Shown one piece after another: positions 43,250-51,026 of a stretch of 64,000 bases of DNA. A program made the translations under genes and the position numbers. Position 1 is the first letter of the stretch. The number at the start of each line of letters is the position of its first letter. Below the pieces are notes generated by a model. It saw nothing but the letters and a program-made list of their open reading frames with translations, was not told where the DNA came from and did no database searches. Origin of the DNA: Chloroflexi bacterium bin125 (GTDB lineage Bacteria; Chloroflexota; Dehalococcoidia; Bin125); NCBI GenBank assembly GCA_002239025.1, contig MPNM01000004.1, forward strand, positions 1-64,000, in the 5' to 3' direction.

Positions 43250-44542
43250 ATGAAATTTGAATTCTTCCATTTGATGCCATACCGGGACCTCCCGGCGGAC
43301 TTCGCCGAGACGAACAACTCGGTCTGGGTTGACGTCGACTCGAAGCTGTTCGACCCGGTCAAAGCTCACCAGATGTACAACGACGGTCTGGACGAACTCG
43401 AGGCCGCCGCTGCCGCCGGCTATGACGGCATCTGCGTCAACGAGCACCACCAGAACGCCTACGGTCTGATGCCGTCGCCGAACCTGATGGCTGCCAACCT
43501 CTGCCGTCGCACCAAGGATGTCGCCATCGTGGTGCTTGGCAACTCGATCGCGCTTTACAACCCGCCGACCCGTGTGGCCGAAGAGTTCGCCATGCTCGAC
43601 TGCATCTCCGGCGGTCGCCTGGTCGCCGGCTTCCCCGTTGGTACGCCAATGGACGACTGCTTCTGCTACGGCGCCAACCCGTCGCACCTGCGCGACAAGT
43701 ACTACGAGGCCGCCGACGTCATCACGCAGGCCTGGACGCGACCGGAAATGTTCTCCTACAACGGTCGCTACAACCAGCTCCGCTACATCAACATCTGGCC
43801 GCGACCGCTCCAGGACCCACACCCGCCGGTCTGGATCCCCGGCGGCGGCTCGGTTGAGACGTGGGAATGGTGCGCCGACCACAACTACGTCTACTGCTAC
43901 CTCTCCTACGGTGGCTACAAGGCCGGTCAGAAGAACGTAGACGGTTTCTGGCGAACGATGCAGCAGCGCGAGAAGCCGCTTAACCCGTACCACGCCGGTT
44001 TCCTCCAACTCGTCGCCGTCGGCGAGACCGAGCAGGAAGTCGCCGACAAGTTCGGACCGCACGCCGAGTACTTCTACAACAAAATGCTGCACATCGACCC
44101 GCGCTACGCCGACCCGCCCGGCTACCGCACCGTGCGCACCATCGAGCAGGGCTTCACTCGCAGTCAGGGCCTCAAGCCCGTCTTTGGTGAGTCCAAGAAG
44201 TTCGAAGGCGAAAAGACCGCCGAGAAGATGGTCGAGTCCAAGGCCAACTCCGAAATCACCTGGAATGACCTGATCCGCGAAGGCAACATCGTTGCCGGCA
44301 CGCCGAGTCAGGTCACTGAACAGCTCGAGGAAGTCATCAAGACGCTCCACGTCGGACACCTGATGATCCTCAACCAGTTCGGTTCGATTCCGAAGGAACT
44401 GGCTATCCCGAACATCGAGATGACCGCCCAGCAGGTGCTGCCCAACCTCAAGCACATCTGGGACGACGAAGGCTGGGAAGATCACTGGTGGCCGCAGGGC
44501 CTCCCCGGTGGCCAGGCCCAGCCGGCGGCGCTGAAAATCTAG
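43250..44542 (+). CDS. Luciferase-like (LLM class) flavin-dependent monooxygenase
   Basis: 430 aa from the ATG at 43250 (GGAG with 6-nt spacing). TIM-barrel flavin enzyme with MKFEFFHLMPYRDLP at strand 1, YDGICVNEHHQNAYG, VVLGNSIALYNPPTRVAEE and ISGGRLVAGFPVG, plus HPPVWIPGGGSVET. The EHH motif and length are typical of the luciferase-type monooxygenase branch (alkanesulfonate or nitrilotriacetate type). The FMNH2 could be supplied by the flavin reductase at 54081. Ends in a strong hairpin at 44569. Confidence 0.87.
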   Translation: MKFEFFHLMPYRDLPADFAETNNSVWVDVDSKLFDPVKAHQMYNDGLDELEAAAAAGYDGICVNEHHQNAYGLMPSPNLMAANLCRRTKDVAIVVLGNSIALYNPPTRVAEEFAMLDCISGGRLVAGFPVGTPMDDCFCYGANPSHLRDKYYEAADVITQAWTRPEMFSYNGRYNQLRYINIWPRPLQDPHPPVWIPGGGSVETWEWCADHNYVYCYLSYGGYKAGQKNVDGFWRTMQQREKPLNPYHAGFLQLVAVGETEQEVADKFGPHAEYFYNKMLHIDPRYADPPGYRTVRTIEQGFTRSQGLKPVFGESKKFEGEKTAEKMVESKANSEITWNDLIREGNIVAGTPSQVTEQLEEVIKTLHVGHLMILNQFGSIPKELAIPNIEMTAQQVLPNLKHIWDDEGWEDHWWPQGLPGGQAQPAALKI

Positions 44543-44568
44543 CGCCGCTCGCTTTCCGGCGAACCTCA

Positions 44569-44598
44569 CAAGGGGCGGAGCTCAGGCTCCGCCCCTTG
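44569..44598 (+). terminator. 13-bp perfect hairpin
   Basis: CAAGGGGCGGAGC (44569-44581), loop TCAG, GCTCCGCCCCTTG (44586-44598). It lies 27 bp after the LLM gene and 19 bp before the selenoprotein start. No T-run follows, so it may terminate weakly or act as a 3'-end stabiliser, and could sit in the 5' end of the next transcript. Confidence 0.6.
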
Positions 44599-44616
44599 TC
44601 ATATGATCAGACCAAG

Positions 44617-45717
44617 ATGATCAAACGAACCGTCATGACCGTACTCCTGAGCGCGGTGACACTGGTCGCCGCGGCATCGCTCGCGGGCCTGGCCTCGGCC
44701 AGCGGTCACGACGGTGATGACGGTGAAACCGTTCGCATCATGGCCAGGTTGCGGAGCAACGACTCGATAGAATTCGGTATCAGATCAAGCGCAGGGCCGC
44801 AGATCCCACGACTGCGTTTCCTCTCCGCAAGCGTGAATGATGGTGCGTGGAAGCGAAGCTCGCCAATCGAGCTGCCCAACGGCACAGTGGTCAAGATCAT
44901 CGTGCGGCGAGCAGAAGGCGAGCGAGCCGAGTTTGGACTGCGAATCGAGGATCCGCTGCAGCAGTTCCTACCACCGAAGCGCTACTTCCCGCGCAACGCC
45001 ACAGTCGACAAGTGGCTCTTCAGTACGCCAATGCTGATTCCGGCTCCGGAGCAGGCAGGCGAAGCAGACGAACCAGCGCCACCGCCCGAACCCGAGACCA
45101 CGCCGACACCAGAGGAGGAGCCATCGACTCCAGACGAATCTGATGGCGAAGAAAGTTCAGACGAGGGCGCCAGTGTCGAGCGAATCAGCGGCGGCCATCG
45201 AGATGGCTTGATCGTCGAGGGCAACATCGTTGGCGACCCGGACGCGCCGGTGCTGATTGTCGAGTACGGCGATCCATTTTGACCAAACTGCAAGAGGATT
45301 GCGACTCAGGTTGAGCCGCTCTTGATCGAAGAGTACCTCCGGACTGGCATCGCTCGGTTCCAGTTCGTGAACATCGCCTACCTCGGTGCAGCGTCTGAAC
45401 GGGTCGGTTACGCGATGGTCTGCGCCGTCGAGCAGAGCGGCGCTGCGTTCTGGCGAATCCACGATCGCTTCCTGGTGGACGGCAGTCGTGCCGCATCGCG
45501 CGGGCAGCTCATCGACTACGCAGGGGAAATCGGTCTCGACGCCGATAGCTTCACCGAGTGTTTCGAGGATCCCGCTACTCGCCAGGCTCATAACAAGATC
45601 GTCCGCGATGCCGCGGCGATCGGTGTTACCTATGGTCCTCGGGTTCATGTCAACGGAGTGAACGCCGGTACGACGTTTGATGGCATCAAGCGACGAGTCG
45701 AAGCAGCAACCCCCTAA
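44617..45717 (+). CDS. Putative secreted selenoprotein: two EFGLR modules fused to a DsbA-like UPNC domain
   Basis: 366 aa if the TGA at 45280-45282 is read as selenocysteine (Sec222). Signal peptide 1-29 (TVLLSAVTLVAAASLAGLASA). EFGLR module pair at about 38-85 and 91-141. Acidic Pro/Glu linker 143-188. From about 198 a DsbA/Thioredoxin_4-type domain: NIVGDPDAPVLIVEYGDPF, then U-P-N-C (Sec222, Cys225) KRI, the inserted helical part, and GPRVHVNGV with the cis-Pro. Both sides of the TGA are in one frame and each alone is half of a thioredoxin fold. Homologous DsbA domains have Cys at the TGA position. A hairpin downstream fits a bacterial SECIS. Alternative: a Cys (TGC/TGT) codon mutated or misread to TGA. 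Sec machinery genes are not in this window. Confidence 0.78.
45301..45319 (+). promoter_or_regulatory. Candidate bacterial SECIS hairpin
   Basis: Downstream of the TGA, GCG-A-CUCA (45301-45308), loop GGU (45309-45311), UGAG-C-CGC (45312-45319): seven base pairs with one A-C mismatch. The apical loop begins 26 nt after the TGA and its first two bases are G. Published constraints for bacterial SECIS elements are a 3-14 nt loop, a G among its first two bases and 16-37 nt spacing; all are met. An outer pairing CAAGAG (45291-45296) with CUCUUG (45319-45324) is also possible, sharing one base. Confidence 0.6.
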
Positions 45718-45737
45718 TCCGGCGCTACGCTGACTCC

Positions 45738-46148
45738 ATGAAGCCGAAGATCAGCATCATCACGCTGGGCGTAACCAATCTCGCGGCGTCTGTGGCGTTC
45801 TATCGCGACGGACTCGGATTCCCCGCGCCGAACTACAACGACGGCGACGACATCTGCTTCCTCGAGATGGAGGGAACCTGGTTATCGCTCTACCGGCGCG
45901 AGAAGTTTCCCGACGAGGCCGACGTCGAATTCGCCCCACCCTCAGCAGGCACACCGACGATCACACTCGCCCACAATCTGCCTTCGGCAGAAGCAGTCGA
46001 CGCAGCCATGACAGAGGCCGTCAACGCCGGCGCCACGCTGGTCAAACAGCCTGAGGAAGTCTTCTGGGGCGGCTACAGCGGATACTTCAGTGATCCCGAC
46101 GGTTACCTCTGGGAGCTCGCCTACAACCCCTTCACTGATCTCAGTTAA
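45738..46148 (+). CDS. VOC (glyoxalase/bleomycin-resistance fold) protein
   Basis: 136 aa, two beta-alpha-beta-beta-beta units. Opening strand KISIITLGVTNLAASVAFY, then DICFLEMEGTWLSLY, the second half TITLAHNLPSAEAVDAAM, and the closing metal-ligand strand FSDPDGYLWELAYNP with its Glu. Members of this fold include glyoxalase I, dioxygenases and antibiotic-binding proteins. The activity is unknown. It starts 20 bp after the selenoprotein and is followed by a second VOC gene, so the three may share a transcript. Confidence 0.83.
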   Translation: MKPKISIITLGVTNLAASVAFYRDGLGFPAPNYNDGDDICFLEMEGTWLSLYRREKFPDEADVEFAPPSAGTPTITLAHNLPSAEAVDAAMTEAVNAGATLVKQPEEVFWGGYSGYFSDPDGYLWELAYNPFTDLS

Positions 46149-46165
46149 GATCAGCTAACGTCGCC

Positions 46166-46528
46166 ATGCCGAACGTCACTGCCCTCAGCGCCGTCACCAT
46201 CGTCGTCACTGACATGGCCGCCTCGACCTCGTTCTACGAGTCGCTGGGCTTCGAGAAAATCTACGGAGGCCCTGATGCCGGCTTCACCTCATACCGAGCC
46301 GGCCAGAGCTACCTCAACCTGATGTTCGGCACGCTCCAGGATGAAGCGCTGCGATTCCGAGCCATCTTCTACGTCGACGATGTCGACGAATTCCATGACC
46401 ACGCCGTCAACGCCGGTATCAAGCCCATGTTCGAACCCCGCGACGCTCCCTGGCGAGAGCGCTATTTTCACGTCAAGGATCCCGACGGAAACGAAATCTC
46501 CTTCGCTAAACCACTGCAATCAGATTGA
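46166..46528 (+). CDS. VOC-fold protein
   Basis: 120 aa. ALSAVTIVVTDMAASTSFYESLGF opens the first unit, and YFHVKDPDGNEISFAKP closes the second with the metal-ligand glutamate. It is shorter than its neighbour at 45738 and not a recent duplicate by sequence. Function unknown within the glyoxalase/dioxygenase superfamily. Confidence 0.82.
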   Translation: MPNVTALSAVTIVVTDMAASTSFYESLGFEKIYGGPDAGFTSYRAGQSYLNLMFGTLQDEALRFRAIFYVDDVDEFHDHAVNAGIKPMFEPRDAPWRERYFHVKDPDGNEISFAKPLQSD

Positions 46529-46578
46529 GTCAAGGACCGCGTCCTGCAAGAGAGACTGACGCCCGGACTCTCAACCGC

Positions 46579-46713
46579 CCCCGCCTCCGCGCGGGGGCCC
46601 GCTCCTGCCCTGGCTCATGCACGGCAGCAAGACCTGTCACGAACGTCAGGTCGACAGGAACTAGTCGGTGCCGCCCAAGCCTGGCCAAAGTGGGTCCCCG
46701 CTCGGAGGCGGGG
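46579..46713. repeat. 135-bp long-hairpin (MITE-like or structured RNA) element
   Basis: The ends are an imperfect terminal inverted repeat of about 27 bp: CCCCGCCTCCGCGCGGGG at 46579-46596 matches the complement of CCCCGCTCGGAGGCGGGG at 46696-46713 with one change, and pairing resumes inside it (CCC/GGG, CCTGGCT/AGCCTGG, CGGCA/TGCCG, CCTGTC/GACAGG). The whole can fold into one long hairpin followed on the plus strand by GATTCAGTTTTGTTT. It occupies the otherwise empty spacer 46529-46764 between convergent genes. No open frame of note and no second copy seen in the window. Confidence 0.6.
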
Positions 46714-46764
46714 CGGGGGATTCAGTTTTGTTTCGGTCATACGCAGGGAAGCGGATTGGAAGCC

Positions 46765-47535
46765 TTAGTCGCCAATCTGCAGCGTCCGCGCTGCCGTCAG
46801 GCCTCCGTCGATCACAAACTCCGAGCCGGTACTGTACGTCGCGTCCGCTGCGATGAACAGCATCATCTTGGCCACTTCGTCTGCGCGGCCCAGTCGTGGA
46901 ATCGCCGTGTTCGTGCCGATCTCGCCGTCCGACCGACGCGGCGTATCTGGATTCACGATCATCGGTGTATCGATTGGTCCTGGATGTACCGAGTTGACGC
47001 GGATGTTGTACTGGCCAAGCTCCAGCGCCGCGACCTTCGTTAGACCGCGCACCGCAAACTTCGACGCCACATATGCGCCGGCGCCGAAGTAGCCCTCCAG
47101 CCCCGCCGTCGACGACGTATTGATGATGCAGCCGCCACCTGCCTCGCGCATTGGTTTGATCGCGGCTCGAATGCCCAGCCAGACGCCGACCTGGTTGATC
47201 TTGATGGTCTCCAGGTACTCCTGCACGGTCGTCGTCTCAATCAACCCACCGCGCAGGATGCCGGCATTATTGACCAGGATGCTGAGCTTGCCGAACTGTT
47301 CAGTCGTGTGCTCGACCATCTCCGCCCAGTTCGACTGGTCGGATACATCGAGCTTGCGGAACGTCGCCTGCCCGCCGGTGTCATTGATGCTCTCGGCGAC
47401 TCGATTGCCGTCTTCCTCCAACACATCGCCGATCGCGACCGCCGCCCCCTCACGAGCGAACAAGCGAGCCTGCGCCTCGCCTTGACCACGCGCGCCACCG
47501 GAAATCAGTGCGACCTGTCCATCAAGCTTGCCCAT
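46765..47535 (-). CDS. Short-chain dehydrogenase/reductase (SDR), tandem copy 2
   Basis: 256 aa. Cofactor motif SGGARGQG (12-19), acidic residue after beta-2 (IGDV, NAD type), NNAG (89-92), Ser141/142, Tyr155 and Lys159 (YVASK), final VIDGG. It is very similar to the SDR immediately upstream (47571-48344), so the two arose by tandem duplication. The substrate-facing segments differ (ILRGGLIETTTVQ against IARVKLIEESTLE; NPDTPRRSDGEIG against DPQIARRDTDDFG), suggesting that substrates or subunits diverged. Confidence 0.88.
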   Translation of the reverse strand: MGKLDGQVALISGGARGQGEAQARLFAREGAAVAIGDVLEEDGNRVAESINDTGGQATFRKLDVSDQSNWAEMVEHTTEQFGKLSILVNNAGILRGGLIETTTVQEYLETIKINQVGVWLGIRAAIKPMREAGGGCIINTSSTAGLEGYFGAGAYVASKFAVRGLTKVAALELGQYNIRVNSVHPGPIDTPMIVNPDTPRRSDGEIGTNTAIPRLGRADEVAKMMLFIAADATYSTGSEFVIDGGLTAARTLQIGD

Positions 47536-47570
47536 GTCGTTCCCCCTGTTGCCGAACTGCTGGCAAAGAC

Positions 47571-48344
47571 TTAGTCGTTGGCTCGCGCGATCATCGAGCC
47601 GGCCGTAACGCCGCCGTCGATCACGAACTCGGAACCGGTGCTGTAGGTCGCGTCGGCGGCGATGAACAGCATCATCGCGGCAACTTCGTCGACGTGGCCC
47701 ACTCGAGGAATTGGCGCACTCAAACCGAAGTCGTCTGTGTCCCGCCGCGCTATCTGCGGGTCGCGGATCATCGGCGTGTCAATCGGACCAGGATGCACCG
47801 AGTTGACGCGGATGTTGTATCGCCCCAGCTCTTGCGCCGCGACCTTGGTCATCCCTCGCACGGCAAACTTTGAAGACACATATGCGCCGAGACCCGAGTA
47901 GCCCTCAAGTCCGGCCGTCGACGACGTATTGATGATGCAACCGCCGCCCGCCTCTTTGAGCGCCGGAATCGCCGCCTGCATCCCCAACCAGACGCCGACC
48001 TGGTTGATCCGGATCACTTCAAGGTACTCCTCAAGCGTAGATTCTTCGATCAACTTGACCCGCGCGATGCCGGCGTTATTGATCACGACATCCAGGCGAC
48101 CAAACTGGACCACGGTCTCTTCAACCATCGACTGCCAGCTTGAGACCTCGGTCACATCGAGCTTCTGGAACATCGCCTGACCGCCGGTGTCGTTGATGCT
48201 CTCGGCGACGCGCTGACCGTCCTCCTCCAGCACATCGCCCAGGGCGACCGCGGCTCCTTCCTTGGCAAACAACCGAGCCTGAGCCTCGCCCTGTCCCCGT
48301 GCGGCGCCGGAAATCAGCGCCACCTGTCCATCGAGCTTGCCCAT
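47571..48344 (-). CDS. Short-chain dehydrogenase/reductase (SDR), tandem copy 1
   Basis: 257 aa, with SGAARGQG (12-19), NNAG (89-92), Ser141/142, Tyr155 and Lys159 (YVSSK), and a final VIDGG. It is 35 bp upstream of its duplicate and 35 bp downstream of the thiol dioxygenase gene on the same strand. That makes a possible three-gene operon. Like the SDR at 8890, the glycine motif ends GQG. Confidence 0.88.
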   Translation of the reverse strand: MGKLDGQVALISGAARGQGEAQARLFAKEGAAVALGDVLEEDGQRVAESINDTGGQAMFQKLDVTEVSSWQSMVEETVVQFGRLDVVINNAGIARVKLIEESTLEEYLEVIRINQVGVWLGMQAAIPALKEAGGGCIINTSSTAGLEGYSGLGAYVSSKFAVRGMTKVAAQELGRYNIRVNSVHPGPIDTPMIRDPQIARRDTDDFGLSAPIPRVGHVDEVAAMMLFIAADATYSTGSEFVIDGGVTAGSMIARAND

Positions 48345-48379
48345 CAGATCCTCCCGACGTCCTCTTGATTGTTGGGCTG

Positions 48380-48967
48380 TTACTTAGCACCCTGTGCGCT
48401 GGCCAGTTGTCGCCGCGTCCGCATCCCGAACGGTTCGACTTCGCCCGTCTCGAGGTTGAAGCGGTAGCGCCACTGCCTCAGCAAGTCCAAGCCGTACACG
48501 TGGATTGCGAGGGTCTTGCCCTGGTTGATCTCCACTGCGTGGATATCCGCCGGCGGCTCGCGCAGATAGGTCGTCGTGCCGGCCGGCACCAGCGACGGCT
48601 CCAGCTCTTCCAAGTCCGCGCGCCAGGGTGTCAAGCCGTCGTCGACGCGCTGGTAGTTGCGGTTGAACTCGACACCCGAGATCACGCCCTCCATCGCCCA
48701 GCCATTGTGATTGTGAATCGGTGCGCCGGAATCGGGCTGCCAGACCACCGCCGAGACGGTCAGATTGTCGGAGCGATGAATGATGAATCCCTGCTCCGGA
48801 TCGGCGTCGTCGCAGTCCGGCAAGTCGAGCAGGCAATCCTTGCGCTGAATCAACCGCTCCAGCGGACCGGCAATCTGAGCAATCTGCTGATCGCCGGAGT
48901 CGCCCCGGTCAACAATGCGCTGAGCGTCGCGGACAAAATCCTGGACTGTGTAGGTCGCTGTGGTCAT
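48380..48967 (-). CDS. Cysteine dioxygenase-family (cupin) thiol dioxygenase
   Basis: 195 aa. Cupin motif 1 is PIHNHNGWAMEGVISGVEF, with two His ligands for iron and the Glu that is Cys-crosslinked or arginine-paired in relatives. Motif 2 ends with LAIHVYGLD, supplying the third His. Members oxidise cysteine or 3-mercaptopropionate to sulfinic acids with Fe(II) and oxygen. The exact thiol is not clear. Downstream on the same strand are two SDRs. Confidence 0.82.
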   Translation of the reverse strand: MTTATYTVQDFVRDAQRIVDRGDSGDQQIAQIAGPLERLIQRKDCLLDLPDCDDADPEQGFIIHRSDNLTVSAVVWQPDSGAPIHNHNGWAMEGVISGVEFNRNYQRVDDGLTPWRADLEELEPSLVPAGTTTYLREPPADIHAVEINQGKTLAIHVYGLDLLRQWRYRFNLETGEVEPFGMRTRRQLASAQGAK

Positions 48968-49084
48968 GTCTCAACCCTCTCATCCCACGAGTGTTCTGGC
49001 GTCGAGTATAGGTAGTCCGCTTGCGCCCACGCGCCGCTAGCCAATTCAGGAACTCGGTAGAATGGAGATACGGGAGGCTGAGTC

Positions 49085-49417
49085 ATGTCGTGCGACGTGG
49101 TGGAGCAGCGAACAGGTCAGCGGCCGGCGATTAAGGCGCTTCCTCCTAGGGAGTACAGCGAAGATGAGCTGGCGATGATGCGGCAGCGTCGGAAGAATCG
49201 TGCGCTGTACCAGGAGCAAGGAGCCGAGATTTTCCGTAGTCATCCCGACAAACATCTACTGATCGTTGGGACTGGAACGGTCCACGCTTTTGAGAAACGT
49301 TCTGAGATGTTCCAGTTCATGGAGGAGCTCGAATCGTTGACGCGTAAGACAGTGTTCATGGTTCCTCGCTGGCAGCCAGTGGGGATCAACACCGGCTACC
49401 GGCGCGTCATCCGATAG
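49085..49417 (+). CDS. Small protein with a DUF5678-like core, coupled to an aspartic protease
   Basis: 110 aa, with GGGAGG upstream of the ATG. A basic, helical N-terminal half (EDELAMMRQRRKNRALYQEQG) leads to HPDKHLLIVGTGTVHAFEKRSEMFQFMEELE. The latter recalls the DUF5678 pattern (a ...GKWVAI-x-G...VVA... strand pair then a helix). Its stop TAG shares a base with the GTG of the protease gene, so the two are translationally coupled. A regulator, chaperone or substrate for that protease would be natural guesses but nothing decides. Confidence 0.6.
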   Translation: MSCDVVEQRTGQRPAIKALPPREYSEDELAMMRQRRKNRALYQEQGAEIFRSHPDKHLLIVGTGTVHAFEKRSEMFQFMEELESLTRKTVFMVPRWQPVGINTGYRRVIR

Positions 49418-49911
49418 TGCGTAAGTTCTATGGGGCGTTTCTGAATTTCGAGGTCCGTTCAGAATCGATCCCGCCCGAGCGATACGCTCCTTCGATTGAG
49501 GTGAATGTCCGGTGGGAGGACCGCGAAAAGAGCTTCGATTTTCTCATCGACACCGGCTCTGAAGTCACTTTGTTGTTTCCTGGGCAAGCCCAGGCGTTGT
49601 TCGGCGCTGCCTTCCGAGACTTCGAATTCGATCGACCCGGAGACCGAGAGCTGGTCGCGGGTATAGACGGTGTCATGAGCGCCGTCTTGCCTGTCCCTGT
49701 CAGCTTGAACTTCCATGATGAGGTTGACAGCCCGGAACCGTTCGATGTCGATATTCTCGTTGTTCAACCCAATCCGTCGAACCTCGATGATTCTGACCTT
49801 GGACTGGGGAACTGGGACAATCCATCCATCCTCGGGCGCGACTTGCTGCTTCACTTCGACCTCTTCGTCTCAGGCTCGACCAGCGAGGTCTACCTCTCCT
49901 TGCCTGAGTAG
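49417..49911 (+). CDS. Clan AA (retropepsin-like) aspartic protease
   Basis: 164 aa from a GTG at 49417. The catalytic loop is FLIDTGSEVTLLFPGQAQAL (Asp45-Thr46-Gly47-Ser48), with the second-half element SILGRDLLLHFDLFV. It is longer and more diverged than the paralogue at 14786, with about 25 extra N-terminal residues and an insert before DSDLGLGN. A single domain implies a homodimer. No signal peptide; substrate unknown. Confidence 0.78.
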   Translation: MRKFYGAFLNFEVRSESIPPERYAPSIEVNVRWEDREKSFDFLIDTGSEVTLLFPGQAQALFGAAFRDFEFDRPGDRELVAGIDGVMSAVLPVPVSLNFHDEVDSPEPFDVDILVVQPNPSNLDDSDLGLGNWDNPSILGRDLLLHFDLFVSGSTSEVYLSLPE

Positions 49912-49970
49912 TCCCCAGCACCTGCGCTAGCCTGCCCTGACGACTGAGTGAGCTGGAGCGGAGAGTGTCG

Positions 49971-51026
49971 ATGACTGGTGAACGCGCCGAGTTTGGCCTC
50001 TTTTTCCAGCTTCCGCAAGCCGACGGTCAGGATGTGCCCCAGCGATACCGCGACACGCTGGCGCAGATTGCCCACGCCGACCGCATCGGCTGGGATGCCG
50101 CCTGGCTCGCCGAGATGCACTTTGTCCGCGAATTCTCGGTGCTGCCCTCACCGCTGGTGACGATGGCAGCCGCTGCGGCGCAGACCGAGCAGATCCGGCT
50201 CGGTACCGGCGTCGCCCTGCTCGCGCTGACCGACCCCATTCGCGCCGCCGAAGACGCGGCCACGGTCGACATCATCTCCGGCGGACGGCTGGAGTATGGC
50301 GTGGGACGCGGGAGCATTGCCGAGCACTTCGCTGGCTTCAACGTCAGCATGGGTGATCGCGCCGGGCGATTCAATGAAGCGCTTGCGGTGATCCAGCAAG
50401 CCTGGGGCGATGGCCCGGTGAACTTCGAAGGCGACCACTTCAGCTACCGCAACGTGCAGGTCGTGCCTAAGCCAATCCAGCGTCCGGGACCACCGTTACG
50501 AATGGCTGCCAACAGCGATGAATCATTCGTCCGCGCCTGCAACGAACAGTGGCGCGTCTTCGCCAGTCCGATTACCGCCTTCGAAGATGACCTCGACCGC
50601 CGCTTCGCCATGTACCAGCAAGCAAGACCCGACGCTCCTGCCAGCGACGCTGGTCTCCTGTTGCCTGTACACGTGCACGAGTCGTCGGAAACGGCCAAAG
50701 ATGAGCTCAGGACCAGTCTGATGAGCTACATGAGGGTCGTCAGCGACACCGGCTTCCGGGGCTGGACCAAACGCGGCGGCGACCCTAATGACCTGCCGCC
50801 GCTGCTGGCTCGAAATCGCAACGCTAGCTACGAAGAGGTCATTGACACGCTGTGTGCAGTCGGCAATCCCGACGAAGTCACGGCCAAACTCTCGGAGCTG
50901 GGCGCTCGATATGGCGTCGGGCACTTCCTCACCTGGTGCAATGCGGGCGGGATGGTCCCCAACGATCAGGTGACCAGGTCCATGAGCCTGTTCATGAAGG
51001 AATGCGCGCCCAACATCACTGTCTGA
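49971..51026 (+). CDS. Luciferase-like (LLM class) flavin-dependent oxidoreductase
   Basis: 351 aa from the ATG at 49971 (GGAG with 7-nt spacing; a GTG 6 nt earlier is possible). AEFGLFFQLPQ at strand 1, WDAAWLAEMHFVREFSV, the strand RLGTGVALLALTDPIRAAEDAATVD, SGGRLEYGVGRGS and PPLRMAANSDES. This is the third LLM enzyme of the window, of the luciferase-like monooxygenase type. Its 3' end overlaps the convergent DNA methyltransferase gene by 11 bp. Confidence 0.86.
   Translation: MTGERAEFGLFFQLPQADGQDVPQRYRDTLAQIAHADRIGWDAAWLAEMHFVREFSVLPSPLVTMAAAAAQTEQIRLGTGVALLALTDPIRAAEDAATVDIISGGRLEYGVGRGSIAEHFAGFNVSMGDRAGRFNEALAVIQQAWGDGPVNFEGDHFSYRNVQVVPKPIQRPGPPLRMAANSDESFVRACNEQWRVFASPITAFEDDLDRRFAMYQQARPDAPASDAGLLLPVHVHESSETAKDELRTSLMSYMRVVSDTGFRGWTKRGGDPNDLPPLLARNRNASYEEVIDTLCAVGNPDEVTAKLSELGARYGVGHFLTWCNAGGMVPNDQVTRSMSLFMKECAPNITV

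Noticed and set aside
46579-46713. Bacterial SRP RNA (4.5S) for the long hairpin
   Set aside because: The element has GUCAGG-like sequence near its apex but lacks the GGAA tetraloop and the AGCAG internal-loop strand that are nearly invariant.
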